Below are positions 1 to 6,502 of a DNA stretch of 7,488 bases, one piece after another (position 1 is the first letter of the stretch; each line of letters starts with the position of its first letter). Below the pieces are notes generated by a model that saw nothing but the letters and a program-made list of their open reading frames with translations, was not told where the DNA came from and did no database searches. This stretch comes from Bacteroidota bacterium (GTDB lineage Bacteria > Bacteroidota > Bacteroidia > Bacteroidales > F082), in NCBI GenBank assembly GCA_002686705.1, contig NYYH01000032.1, positions 21,560 to 29,047 on the forward strand, read 5' to 3'. The position numbers and the translations under genes were made by a program.

Positions 1-315
1 AACAATGAATATGATGCACCGAGATCTGTACTCGGACTCCTTCCTGCAGTTAATGTTGAAATGGAACGTACTAAAAGTTTTGCATTGTGTTGTGGAGCCG
101 GTGGAGGACAAATGTTTAAAGAAGCTGAAAACGGCAACAAAGAAGTTTTTATTGAGAGAACTGAAGAAGCACTTGAAACAGGCTGCGATATTATTGCTAC
201 AGCATGTCCTTTCTGCATGGTAATGATGACCGACGGCCTAAAATATAAAAACAAGGAAGAAGAAATTAAAAACCTTGATATTGCTGAGTTAATTAGTATG
301 AGTTTAAGTTTATAG
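1..315 (+). CDS. CCG-domain (Fe-S)-binding oxidoreductase, HdrD/GlpC/LutA type, 3' part only
   Basis: The reading frame is open from base 1 through a TAG at 313-315, so the start lies left of the window and 104 C-terminal residues are visible. An internal ATG at 61 should not be taken as the start, because conserved sequence (YDAPRSVLGLLP) precedes it in frame. The visible part is one cysteine-rich CCG domain: a CC pair in the stretch LCCGAGGGQMF (visible residues 30-31), then CPFC at 69-72. This matches the CC-x(~37)-CxxC half of the motif found in HdrB/HdrD, GlpC and LutA proteins. Such domains bind an Fe-S cluster and pass electrons between flavoproteins, ferredoxin, quinone or thiol partners. 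The closest-looking proteins are the Fe-S oxidoreductases often found near electron-transfer flavoprotein genes. The substrate cannot be told from this fragment. The next gene starts 44 bp downstream on the same strand, so cotranscription is plausible. Confidence 0.88.
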   Translation, partial: NNEYDAPRSVLGLLPAVNVEMERTKSFALCCGAGGGQMFKEAENGNKEVFIERTEEALETGCDIIATACPFCMVMMTDGLKYKNKEEEIKNLDIAELISMSLSL

Positions 316-359
316 GTTAACATATTTGGGTTTAGCTTGATAAAAATTGTAATATATAT

Positions 360-1730
360 ATGAGCATCTCCAACTTCGAACTGCTTGATTTACTTTTGAT
401 TTTGAGTGGCATAGCAATTTTCGTGTTTTTTATCTATGCTGCAATAGTCTCACTTATTGAGAAAGAAAAAAAAGCAGCTTCAAATTTTATATTAATTGGA
501 CTTATTGCTCCAGTCCCTTTTCTGCTAACAGGTTTCTATGTCTTCCAGTATCAACCTTTAGTTTCGATAGTTTTATTGTCATCGATATTTATCCTATTGA
601 TGATCTATTTTCTGCCTATTCGTTTTACATCAAAAGTTAGGGACATTAGTCCGGAGGGAAGAATAGATGAAAGAGATATAATGTTCTCACGAAGAAAATT
701 AGAGGAGGATACTGAAAACTTCAAAGATTATTATAGTAAGAACCCGGATAAACTAAAAATCGATAGTAAGATTAATAGGAATCCGGGTCTGCTAAAACCG
801 GCATCTGGAAATTATGATCCATTTATGGGTTCATCAGCAGATGCAAGTTTCGATACGGTGGATCTACTTAGTCCACATGTTGATGGAAAAATTTCTTCAA
901 GAAAAATTAGTTCAAATCCTAATAGCATCACAAAGTATATTAAAAACTGGAGTAAAAAGCTTGGGGCTCTGGATGTTGGAATAACTGAACTGAAAGAATA
1001 TCATAAGTATAGTAATCGAGGGAGGGAAAATAATTATGGTGATAAAGTAGTACTTGATCACAAATTTGCGATTGCTTTTACTGTTGAAATGAATCATATG
1101 GCAATAAGATCTGGTCCTTACTATCCAACCGTTATGGAATCAGCTCAGCAATATCTGGCTGCTGGGGCAATTGCTGTTCAGTTAGCTAAATTTATACGCC
1201 AGCTTGGATTTCCTGCTAGAGCACATATCGATGGTAACTATGAACTTATCTGTCCTCTTGTTGCAAAAGATGCCGGGCTTGGTGAAATTGGCAGAATGGG
1301 AATATTGATGACACCTAAATATGGACCCAGAGTTAGGCTTGCTGTTGTAACCACTGATATCCCCCTTATTGTTGATAGCAGATCTTTTGCCCCAGATGTA
1401 ATAGATTTTTGTGATAACTGTAATAAATGTGCTGTAAACTGTCCGGCAAATGCAATTTCATACAGCAACAGAAAGAATATAAATGGGGTTACACGATGGC
1501 AGATAAATCAAGAATCTTGTTACGATTTCTGGACCAAGTGTGGAACAGATTGCGGCAGATGTTTAAGCGTTTGTCCATATTCACATCCAAATAATTTACT
1601 GCATAGCATCGTGAGGTTTGGAATAAGAAACTCAACTATATTTAGCAGGATTGCAATGGTTCTTGATGATATTATTTATGGCAAAAAACCTGCCATTCAA
1701 TCACCACCTGATTGGATGAAAGTGAATTGA
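360..1730 (+). CDS. Membrane-anchored reductive dehalogenase-like (RdhA-family) Fe-S protein
   Basis: This is a 456-residue protein from ATG to TGA. Residues 8-33, 43-62 and 66-88 look like three membrane helices. The loop after helix 1 (EKEKK) and the stretch after helix 3 (RFTSKVR) are basic, which by the positive-inside rule puts the catalytic part in the cytoplasm. No Tat twin-arginine signal is seen. The rest resembles the reductive dehalogenase domain: IDERDIMFSR (102-111), YYSKNPDKLKIDSKI (124-138), FIRQLGFPARAH (278-289), AGLGEIGRMG (305-314), YGPRVRLAVVTTDIPL (321-336). Two cluster motifs follow: CDNCNKCAVNCP (351-362) and CGTDCGRCLSVCP (394-406), with an extra Cys at 387. In this family a corrinoid plus two 4Fe-4S clusters reductively removes halogen. 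The related epoxyqueuosine reductase QueG is less likely, because the match to RdhA between and around the clusters is stronger and QueG lacks the membrane anchor. Substrate and activity are unknown. No separate RdhB anchor gene is visible. The start has no evident Shine-Dalgarno sequence. Confidence 0.85.
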   Translation: MSISNFELLDLLLILSGIAIFVFFIYAAIVSLIEKEKKAASNFILIGLIAPVPFLLTGFYVFQYQPLVSIVLLSSIFILLMIYFLPIRFTSKVRDISPEGRIDERDIMFSRRKLEEDTENFKDYYSKNPDKLKIDSKINRNPGLLKPASGNYDPFMGSSADASFDTVDLLSPHVDGKISSRKISSNPNSITKYIKNWSKKLGALDVGITELKEYHKYSNRGRENNYGDKVVLDHKFAIAFTVEMNHMAIRSGPYYPTVMESAQQYLAAGAIAVQLAKFIRQLGFPARAHIDGNYELICPLVAKDAGLGEIGRMGILMTPKYGPRVRLAVVTTDIPLIVDSRSFAPDVIDFCDNCNKCAVNCPANAISYSNRKNINGVTRWQINQESCYDFWTKCGTDCGRCLSVCPYSHPNNLLHSIVRFGIRNSTIFSRIAMVLDDIIYGKKPAIQSPPDWMKVN

Positions 1731-1772
1731 TTTATTTTTATATGATAATAAAACCTGAAGCGATGGCAGCAT
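1731..1772. terminator. Possible weak bidirectional terminator between convergent genes
   Basis: The 42 bp between the stop codons of the RdhA-like gene and the HMA gene contain a short inverted repeat, TTTATT (1731-1736) with AATAAA (1747-1752), so a T-rich run lies on one side and an A-rich run on the other. A bidirectional terminator would be expected here, but the stem is only six A/T pairs and has no GC core, so support is weak. Confidence 0.25.
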
Positions 1773-2138
1773 TTAGTGTGGTGCAACATCTTTTTTGCAA
1801 CAAGCAGGAAGGGCATCATATGCCTTTTGTTCCGCTTGTAACTCATCCGCATCATACCCAACTTTAGTAACAGCTTTTTTAAGGTTTTCCTTAGTGGTTT
1901 TTCCCTTTTTGAATTTGATTGTTAACACTTTAGTCTTATTATCAAGTTCAACAAACCTAACGCCTTTTTCAAAAGCTAAGTCGTGCTCCAACTTTTCTTT
2001 ACACATTCCACAAACGGCAGATGTTTGGATTTCAACAGTCTCAAGTTTCTTTTCGTTTTTAGGTTTTTTATCCTGTGCCTGCAATCCAATTATTGAAAGT
2101 GTAATTATAATTGTGGTTAGAAATAATTTTGTTTTCAT
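1773..2138 (-). CDS. Exported heavy-metal-associated (HMA) domain protein
   Basis: This is a 121-residue protein. Residues 1-21 form a signal peptide (basic MKTK, hydrophobic core, LQAQ at the end), so it probably acts in the periplasm. A lysine-rich linker follows, then a single ferredoxin-like HMA fold at about 34-98. The metal-binding loop reads SAVCGMCKEKLE, giving a CxxC pair at Cys43 and Cys46, as in copper and mercury chaperones of the CopZ/MerP type. The phrase KAVTKVGYDAD (88-98) is the usual last helix-strand of that fold. The tail carries an adjacent cysteine pair (PACCKKD, Cys113-Cys114) and ends in histidine, giving further possible metal ligands. Copper is the most likely ligand by family, but metal identity cannot be read from the sequence. 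The start lies 11 bp after the TonB receptor's stop, so the two almost certainly share a transcript. Confidence 0.85.
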   Translation of the reverse strand: MKTKLFLTTIIITLSIIGLQAQDKKPKNEKKLETVEIQTSAVCGMCKEKLEHDLAFEKGVRFVELDNKTKVLTIKFKKGKTTKENLKKAVTKVGYDADELQAEQKAYDALPACCKKDVAPH

Positions 2139-2149
2139 ATTATTATGTT

Positions 2150-4369
2150 TTATTTAGGTTCTAATTTAAATCTAAAACCAGCAAATATTTTAATCCCAGT
2201 AATAGGTCCCCATACTATTGAAGAGTCAAAATACTCACTGAAAGGATCATTGGCTGCAATTATTGGGTTCATTTGACGAAAGTTGCCTAAATTTTCGCCA
2301 CCAATATATACTTCAAATTTATTAAAGTATCTAGTGATTTGAGCGTTGACCAATGTATAATCGGGCGAATACGCCGGCTGTTGATACTCCTCTGGATAAA
2401 AACCCGTATATGGTAATCGTTGATTACCAATAGCTTGAATATTAATATCAAATTGCCATGTTTTTAGCGAAGTTTGATATGAAAGAGCAAGCAATCCTTT
2501 AAACTTACTGACTAAAGGTTTCTCTTGTAGCTTTTCACTAATAGTTGTTTTGACATCGTTGTACCGGAAAGCCAGTTTTATATTAAAATTTTTAAAAAGT
2601 TCGTAGTCGGATTCAATTTGAAAACTATTTGAAAACGATCGCCCGTTAAGGTTATATACATAGATAAAATTCGGTTTCTTTTCTCTGTCTATAATTATCT
2701 GGTTTTCAAATTGTGTACGGAAATAATCAGTGGTTATGATAAGTTCTCTCGCCATCACATTAATGTAAATTGTATAGCTAAGTCCAAAATTCCACGATGA
2801 TTCAATTTTTAACTCTTCCGTAAGAACTAACTTTTTTGATGTGGCAAGCAAAGAAGTATTTTCAGCAATAACATTTGGTGTCCGATATCCCTTTCCTGCG
2901 CTTAGTCGGAGTACATTCTGTTCATTCAGATTAATTCTTGCATGAATGCGAGGTGTAAATAGTACCCCGTATAAATTATGATTATCAACCCTTATGCCGG
3001 CAATAATGTTTAGATTTTTATTGTTCGAAAAAGTGTACTGTATAAATGAACCAGGCACTTTTTCTGTTCTGATAAAGGTGCTGTCGTTCAAGTCCTCATT
3101 ATATTTATCAAACTTATAACTAAGTCCTGTTGTAAACTGATGTCTTTGATTTACGATCCATGATTGAAACATCAGGTTGCCATAATAAGATAATTGTTTT
3201 GCATCGTAAGTGGTTAAACCAAAATATGAATTTTGGTGGTGGACAACTAACTGATTTTGAAACCCAAAATTTGTTGATGCTCTATGTTTAAAAATGTAAG
3301 CCATTTTAAGAAAACCTTCATAACGATTAGTTCTAACGCCAATACCATAACCATTTTCAATATTGTGATCTTTATCAGGATCGAATTTAACTTGACCTCC
3401 CTGCCTATTTTCTGTTAGATATTTAATCCCGAAATTTGTGCGAAATTGCTTATTATAATATCTCCACCTGTTAAATAAGTTTATTTGTTTAACAAGAGGT
3501 TGATCAAGAAAAGAGTCATCATTAAGGTCATGTTTTACAGTCATACTTTCGCCATGAACGAAAATAGCTGTACTTAATTTATCGTTTATTTGGAAGCGTG
3601 AAACTATATTTCCTTCAATTTTCCCTTTTTGGTTTCCATAACCATTCAGAAATAACTTCTCGCCCTCGTCCGGCTTTTTATATTCAATATTAATTTGCCC
3701 GGTCATCGATGAGTAACCATTTATGACAGAAGAGGTTCCTTTTGAAACTTGAATAGATTTCATCCAGCTACCGGGAATATAACTCAATCCCCAGGGTGTG
3801 GCTAAACCTTCCATATTTGGTACATTTTCGGTTAACAATTGTGTATAAATTCCTGCCAACCCTAACATTTGTATTTGCTTAGCCCCGGTAACCGCATCGC
3901 TATAACTAACATCAATTGTTGCACTATTTTCAAAACTCTCCGACAGATTACAACAAGCTGCTTTTTGTAATTCGTTTTCATTTAGATTTACAATTGCCAT
4001 AACTTGATTTCTTTCAAGAAAGCTGCCTTTTTGCCTTGCTTTTATTTCTATCTCATTAAGGTCCTTTGTCTCATTTAAAACTACATGAATATTATCAAAT
4101 CCTACACGTTCTAAAAATATTGTATCGTTTTGATAACTTACAAAGCTAACAACTAACACTTTTGGAAATGCAGATTCAAGGTCAATTTGAAAAAATCCAT
4201 TAGCATCTGTTATAACACCGTTTTGAGTGTTTAGCTGAACAATTGTTGCTCCAATTAGTGGAATCTCTTTATCGTTTATAACTTCAAAAACTTGTCCATT
4301 AGCTTGTTGCGCAAAAAGATTTAATCCCTGCATGGTTATTATCAGTGCTATTAAGAGGCATTTTTTCAT
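2150..4369 (-). CDS. TonB-dependent outer-membrane receptor with carboxypeptidase-regulatory-like domain
   Basis: I place the start at the ATG at 4369 (739 residues). The frame can be extended three codons to a TTG at 4378, but the ATG opens directly into a clean signal peptide (MKKCLLIALI..., ending LFAQ near residue 21). Residues about 25-98 form a carboxypeptidase-regulatory-like domain (IPLIGATIVQLNTQNGVITD, then GFFQIDL), common in Bacteroidota receptors. The plug spans about 113-232 and includes ACCNLSESFE (138-147), SDAVTGAKQIQMLGL and VINGYSSMTGQINIEYKKP. The rest is the beta-barrel, ending in an aromatic-rich strand (IKIFAGFRF). The protein moves a ligand across the outer membrane using TonB/ExbBD energy. 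The ligand is not stated by the sequence. The downstream HMA gene and the CC pair in the plug suggest a metal or metal complex. There is no SusD-like partner, so a glycan role is unlikely. Confidence 0.93.
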   Translation of the reverse strand: MKKCLLIALIITMQGLNLFAQQANGQVFEVINDKEIPLIGATIVQLNTQNGVITDANGFFQIDLESAFPKVLVVSFVSYQNDTIFLERVGFDNIHVVLNETKDLNEIEIKARQKGSFLERNQVMAIVNLNENELQKAACCNLSESFENSATIDVSYSDAVTGAKQIQMLGLAGIYTQLLTENVPNMEGLATPWGLSYIPGSWMKSIQVSKGTSSVINGYSSMTGQINIEYKKPDEGEKLFLNGYGNQKGKIEGNIVSRFQINDKLSTAIFVHGESMTVKHDLNDDSFLDQPLVKQINLFNRWRYYNKQFRTNFGIKYLTENRQGGQVKFDPDKDHNIENGYGIGVRTNRYEGFLKMAYIFKHRASTNFGFQNQLVVHHQNSYFGLTTYDAKQLSYYGNLMFQSWIVNQRHQFTTGLSYKFDKYNEDLNDSTFIRTEKVPGSFIQYTFSNNKNLNIIAGIRVDNHNLYGVLFTPRIHARINLNEQNVLRLSAGKGYRTPNVIAENTSLLATSKKLVLTEELKIESSWNFGLSYTIYINVMARELIITTDYFRTQFENQIIIDREKKPNFIYVYNLNGRSFSNSFQIESDYELFKNFNIKLAFRYNDVKTTISEKLQEKPLVSKFKGLLALSYQTSLKTWQFDINIQAIGNQRLPYTGFYPEEYQQPAYSPDYTLVNAQITRYFNKFEVYIGGENLGNFRQMNPIIAANDPFSEYFDSSIVWGPITGIKIFAGFRFKLEPK

Positions 4370-4401
4370 TCTAAACAATAATTTTATAAAAGCATTTATA
4401 A

Positions 4402-4434
4402 TATGAATATTTAATATTACATGTTATATTCATA
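4402..4434 (-). repeat. Inverted repeat in the receptor operon's leader
   Basis: TATGAATAT (4402-4410) and ATATTCATA (4426-4434) are perfect 9-bp inverted repeats with a 15-nt spacer. They lie 33-65 nt upstream of the receptor ATG and downstream of the predicted promoter, so they would fold as a hairpin in the 5' leader or serve as a dyad binding site. The arms are almost entirely A/T, so chance occurrence in this AT-rich gap is possible. Confidence 0.4.
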
Positions 4435-4493
4435 CCAAAAAAGTCCGTATGCATGAAATAACTAGACTGTGTTAGTAGAATAAATATTTAGAG

Positions 4494-4526
4494 CAAAAAT
4501 ACAACAGTAGATGATAAGTTATCAAA
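4494..4526 (-). promoter_or_regulatory. Predicted Bacteroidota-type promoter for the TonB receptor-HMA operon
   Basis: Read on the minus strand, TTTG (4526-4523) is followed after 21 bp by TATTTTTG (4501-4494). This fits the Bacteroidota primary sigma consensus TTTG ... TAnnTTTG at a normal spacing. Transcription would start near 4487 and give a leader of roughly 115-120 nt before the ATG at 4369. The upstream box touches the palindrome at 4513-4523. Confidence 0.5.
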
Positions 4527-4551
4527 AGATAGTATTATCATTTCAACTTAT
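4511..4551. repeat. Nested palindromes overlapping the receptor operon promoter
   Basis: Three overlapping dyads are visible. GATAAGTTATC (4513-4523) is a perfect palindrome around a central base. ATGATAA (4511-4517) pairs with TTATCAT (4535-4541). ATAAGTT (4514-4520) pairs with AACTTAT (4545-4551). They overlap or flank the predicted -33 box at 4523-4526. They also lie in the 3' trailer of the acyl-CoA synthetase gene (stop at 4570), so they could form alternative hairpins there. No T-tract directly follows, so a classic intrinsic terminator is not supported. An operator for a metal-responsive repressor is possible but unproven. Confidence 0.4.
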
Positions 4552-4569
4552 TTTCACAAACTTTAAAGA

Positions 4570-6351
4570 TTATTTCTCATAAATCTCATCAAGTACTTTT
4601 GAATACTCCTTTATTACAACTTTGCGTTTAAGCTTTTGGGTAGGTGATAACATTCCATTGTCGGCTGTCCACAGATCAGCAATAAGCCTGAAGACTTTTA
4701 TTTGAGCCACATGATCGAATTCAATGTTGTATTTATCAACTTCTGTCTGATAACGGTCTATTATTTTTTGCTTCTTAATCAAATCGTGATTATCTTGAAA
4801 CGTTACATCGTGTAGAGAACACCAGTTGTGTAAATACTCGTAATTAGGAATGATTAGTGCTGCAGTAAATTTTTCATTTTCACCCACAACCATTATCTGT
4901 TCAATAAATTGAGATTCCTTAAAATGGTTTTCAACTGGTTGTGGTGCAACATATTTACCTCCCGACAGTTTGAAAATTTCTTTTTTACGATCGGTGATAG
5001 TTAACATCTTATTTTCATCAAGCGTTCCAATGTCGCCAGTATGAAACCATCCATCTTTATCAATGGCTTCTTTTGTCTTGTCAGGGTCTTTATAATAACC
5101 TTTCATCAGGTTCGGACCTCTTTCAAGAATCTCTCCATCTTCGGCGATCATTACTTCAAGTACATCTGGCACAATACCTACACTGCCAAACCTAACACCG
5201 GGATAAGAGGGTCTATTTGCAGAAATAAGAGGAGATGTTTCAGTTAATCCATAACCTTCCTGAACAATAATTTGTGCAGCCCAAAAAATTCTAGCGAGGC
5301 GAGGTTGCAGTGCAGCACCTCCACAAATAACTCCTTTCAGTTCACCGCCCAAGGCATCGCGCCATTTACTGAAAATAAGCTTATTAGCAATAGCGAGTTT
5401 CCTATTATAAACAGCACTTCGTTTTGCAGGATTTGGATCAAATTTATCACCAATTTTAACTGCCCAAAAGAACAAAGCCTTTTTTATGCCGCTAAGTTGC
5501 CTTCCTTTATTAATTATTTTATCATATACTTTCTCAAAAACCCTTGGAACAGTAATAAATGCATTCACTTTTATTTCCCTCATATTATCTCCAATGGTTT
5601 CTATATTTTCGGCATAGTAAATAATAAGTCCTTGCGATTGCCACAAATAATTACCAACACGCTCTAGTACATGTGACAAGGGCAGAAAACTTAGAGCTCT
5701 ATCATTAGGACCAACATAGGTAACATACTGATGTGCTAAAAGAAAATTACTTACAACATTATTATGAGTAAGCATTACTCCTTTCGAAAGTCCCGTTGTT
5801 CCAGAAGTATAGAGTATTGTTAGCAGATCATCAGGCTGAACATCATCACGACGAGCAACAAGTGTTTCCCTCAATTCTTTATCTTTCGAAATTCCTAGGT
5901 CAGCGATTTCACGCCAGTTTTTTGCACCTGCTACTTCATCAATTGTGTAAATTTCCTCCAGATTAGGAGTCTTCTCATAAAGAGGAAGAAGTTTAACATA
6001 TAGTTCTTTGCTTGAAACAATTAATATTCTTGAGTCGGAATGGGAGAGTATATGAAGGTATTCTTTATCACTTATAGTTGGATAAATGCCCACATGTACA
6101 CAGCCAATTTGTGACATTCCAAAATCAATAAAATTCCATTCGGGGCGGTTATTGGTGATCGTAGCAATTTTATCATCTTTGTTAAATCCCATTGCCAGTA
6201 GTCCTAAACTGAATGCGTCAACGTTTTGCCGGTATTCAGCTGTGCTGAAATTATCCCATTTCCCGTTGCGTTTTACAGATAGTGCAATTTCCCTGTTAAA
6301 ATTTTCCTCAGCATTAGTTAGCAGATCAAAAGTTCTAGTAATTTTTGCCAT
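4570..6351 (-). CDS. Long-chain acyl-CoA synthetase (AMP-binding, FAA1/FadD15-like)
   Basis: This is a 593-residue cytosolic or membrane-peripheral enzyme of the ANL superfamily that activates fatty acids with ATP to acyl-AMP and then acyl-CoA. All core motifs are present: P-loop YTSGTTGLSKG (181-191), ITVPRVFEKVYDK (266-278), EGYGLTETSP (365-374), WFHTGD (435-440), and the hinge DRKKEIFKLSGGKYVAP (454-470). Near the C-terminus SPTQKLKRK (569-577) carries the expected catalytic lysine, Lys573. The N-terminal NRPEWNFIDFG (68-78) and the length of about 600 are typical of the long-chain (COG1022) branch found in Bacteroidota, not short-chain acetyl-CoA synthetases. The gene is intact, with ATG at 6351. 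It is followed by a 200-bp gap before the receptor gene and is probably transcribed alone. Exact chain-length preference is not readable from sequence. Confidence 0.95.
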   Translation of the reverse strand: MAKITRTFDLLTNAEENFNREIALSVKRNGKWDNFSTAEYRQNVDAFSLGLLAMGFNKDDKIATITNNRPEWNFIDFGMSQIGCVHVGIYPTISDKEYLHILSHSDSRILIVSSKELYVKLLPLYEKTPNLEEIYTIDEVAGAKNWREIADLGISKDKELRETLVARRDDVQPDDLLTILYTSGTTGLSKGVMLTHNNVVSNFLLAHQYVTYVGPNDRALSFLPLSHVLERVGNYLWQSQGLIIYYAENIETIGDNMREIKVNAFITVPRVFEKVYDKIINKGRQLSGIKKALFFWAVKIGDKFDPNPAKRSAVYNRKLAIANKLIFSKWRDALGGELKGVICGGAALQPRLARIFWAAQIIVQEGYGLTETSPLISANRPSYPGVRFGSVGIVPDVLEVMIAEDGEILERGPNLMKGYYKDPDKTKEAIDKDGWFHTGDIGTLDENKMLTITDRKKEIFKLSGGKYVAPQPVENHFKESQFIEQIMVVGENEKFTAALIIPNYEYLHNWCSLHDVTFQDNHDLIKKQKIIDRYQTEVDKYNIEFDHVAQIKVFRLIADLWTADNGMLSPTQKLKRKVVIKEYSKVLDEIYEK

Positions 6352-6377
6352 GTTCTTATTTATCTATTATGTTATGC

Positions 6378-6385
6378 CAAAACTA
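6378..6385 (-). promoter_or_regulatory. Possible -7 element for the acyl-CoA synthetase gene
   Basis: On the minus strand TAGTTTTG matches TAnnTTTG exactly, about 27 bp upstream of the ATG at 6351. The nearest upstream TTTG (6403-6400) is only 14 bp away, shorter than the usual spacing, so the pair is imperfect. Confidence 0.35.
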
Positions 6386-6450
6386 TAATTAATTTTTGAC
6401 AAATTTTAATGGTAAAGATGAGCATAATAAACTAGTAATTTGAGAATAGC

Positions 6451-6458
6451 TATATTTG
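6451..6458 (+). promoter_or_regulatory. Possible -7 element for the DUF819-type gene
   Basis: TATATTTG matches TAnnTTTG exactly and lies 44 bp upstream of the ATG at 6503. No TTTG box is seen at the expected distance upstream, so this is a half-supported promoter. The 151-bp divergent gap (6352-6502) shows nothing else clear. Confidence 0.3.
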
Positions 6459-6502
6459 CTTTGATTAGAATTAAGTAATAATATGTATCTAATCTTAACA
6501 AT

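Noticed and set aside
5..223. 72-residue plus-strand frame at the left edge
   Set aside because: It overlaps the CCG-domain gene in another frame. The CC and CxxC motifs are in frame 1, so this frame is noise.
321..328. CATATTTG as a promoter -7 box for the RdhA-like gene
   Set aside because: The first base departs from TAnnTTTG and there is no TTTG at the right distance upstream, so it is too weak to list.
360..1730. Epoxyqueuosine reductase (QueG) as the identity of the Fe-S protein
   Set aside because: QueG is soluble and shorter. This protein has three membrane helices and the RdhA-type DERDIMFSR, LGEIGR and YGPRVR stretches.
1795..2157. 120-residue plus-strand open frame opposite the HMA gene
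   Set aside because: It is the complement of a clear signal-peptide plus HMA protein. Its serine/phenylalanine-rich translation is what the reverse of lysine-rich coding gives.
2150..4369. The TonB receptor as a BtuB-like corrinoid importer serving the RdhA-like enzyme
   Set aside because: The genes are convergent and not cotranscribed, the receptor's partner is an HMA metal protein, and no BtuFCD or cobalamin riboswitch is visible upstream.
4379..4569. Riboswitch, small RNA gene or CRISPR repeat in the largest gene-free gap
   Set aside because: The 200-bp gap shows AT-rich dyads and a promoter-like pair but no conserved riboswitch core, no tRNA-like fold and no regularly spaced repeats.
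5272..5667. 131-residue plus-strand open frame inside the acyl-CoA synthetase gene
   Set aside because: It is antisense to a fully conserved enzyme with all motifs intact, and the translation has no recognisable domain.
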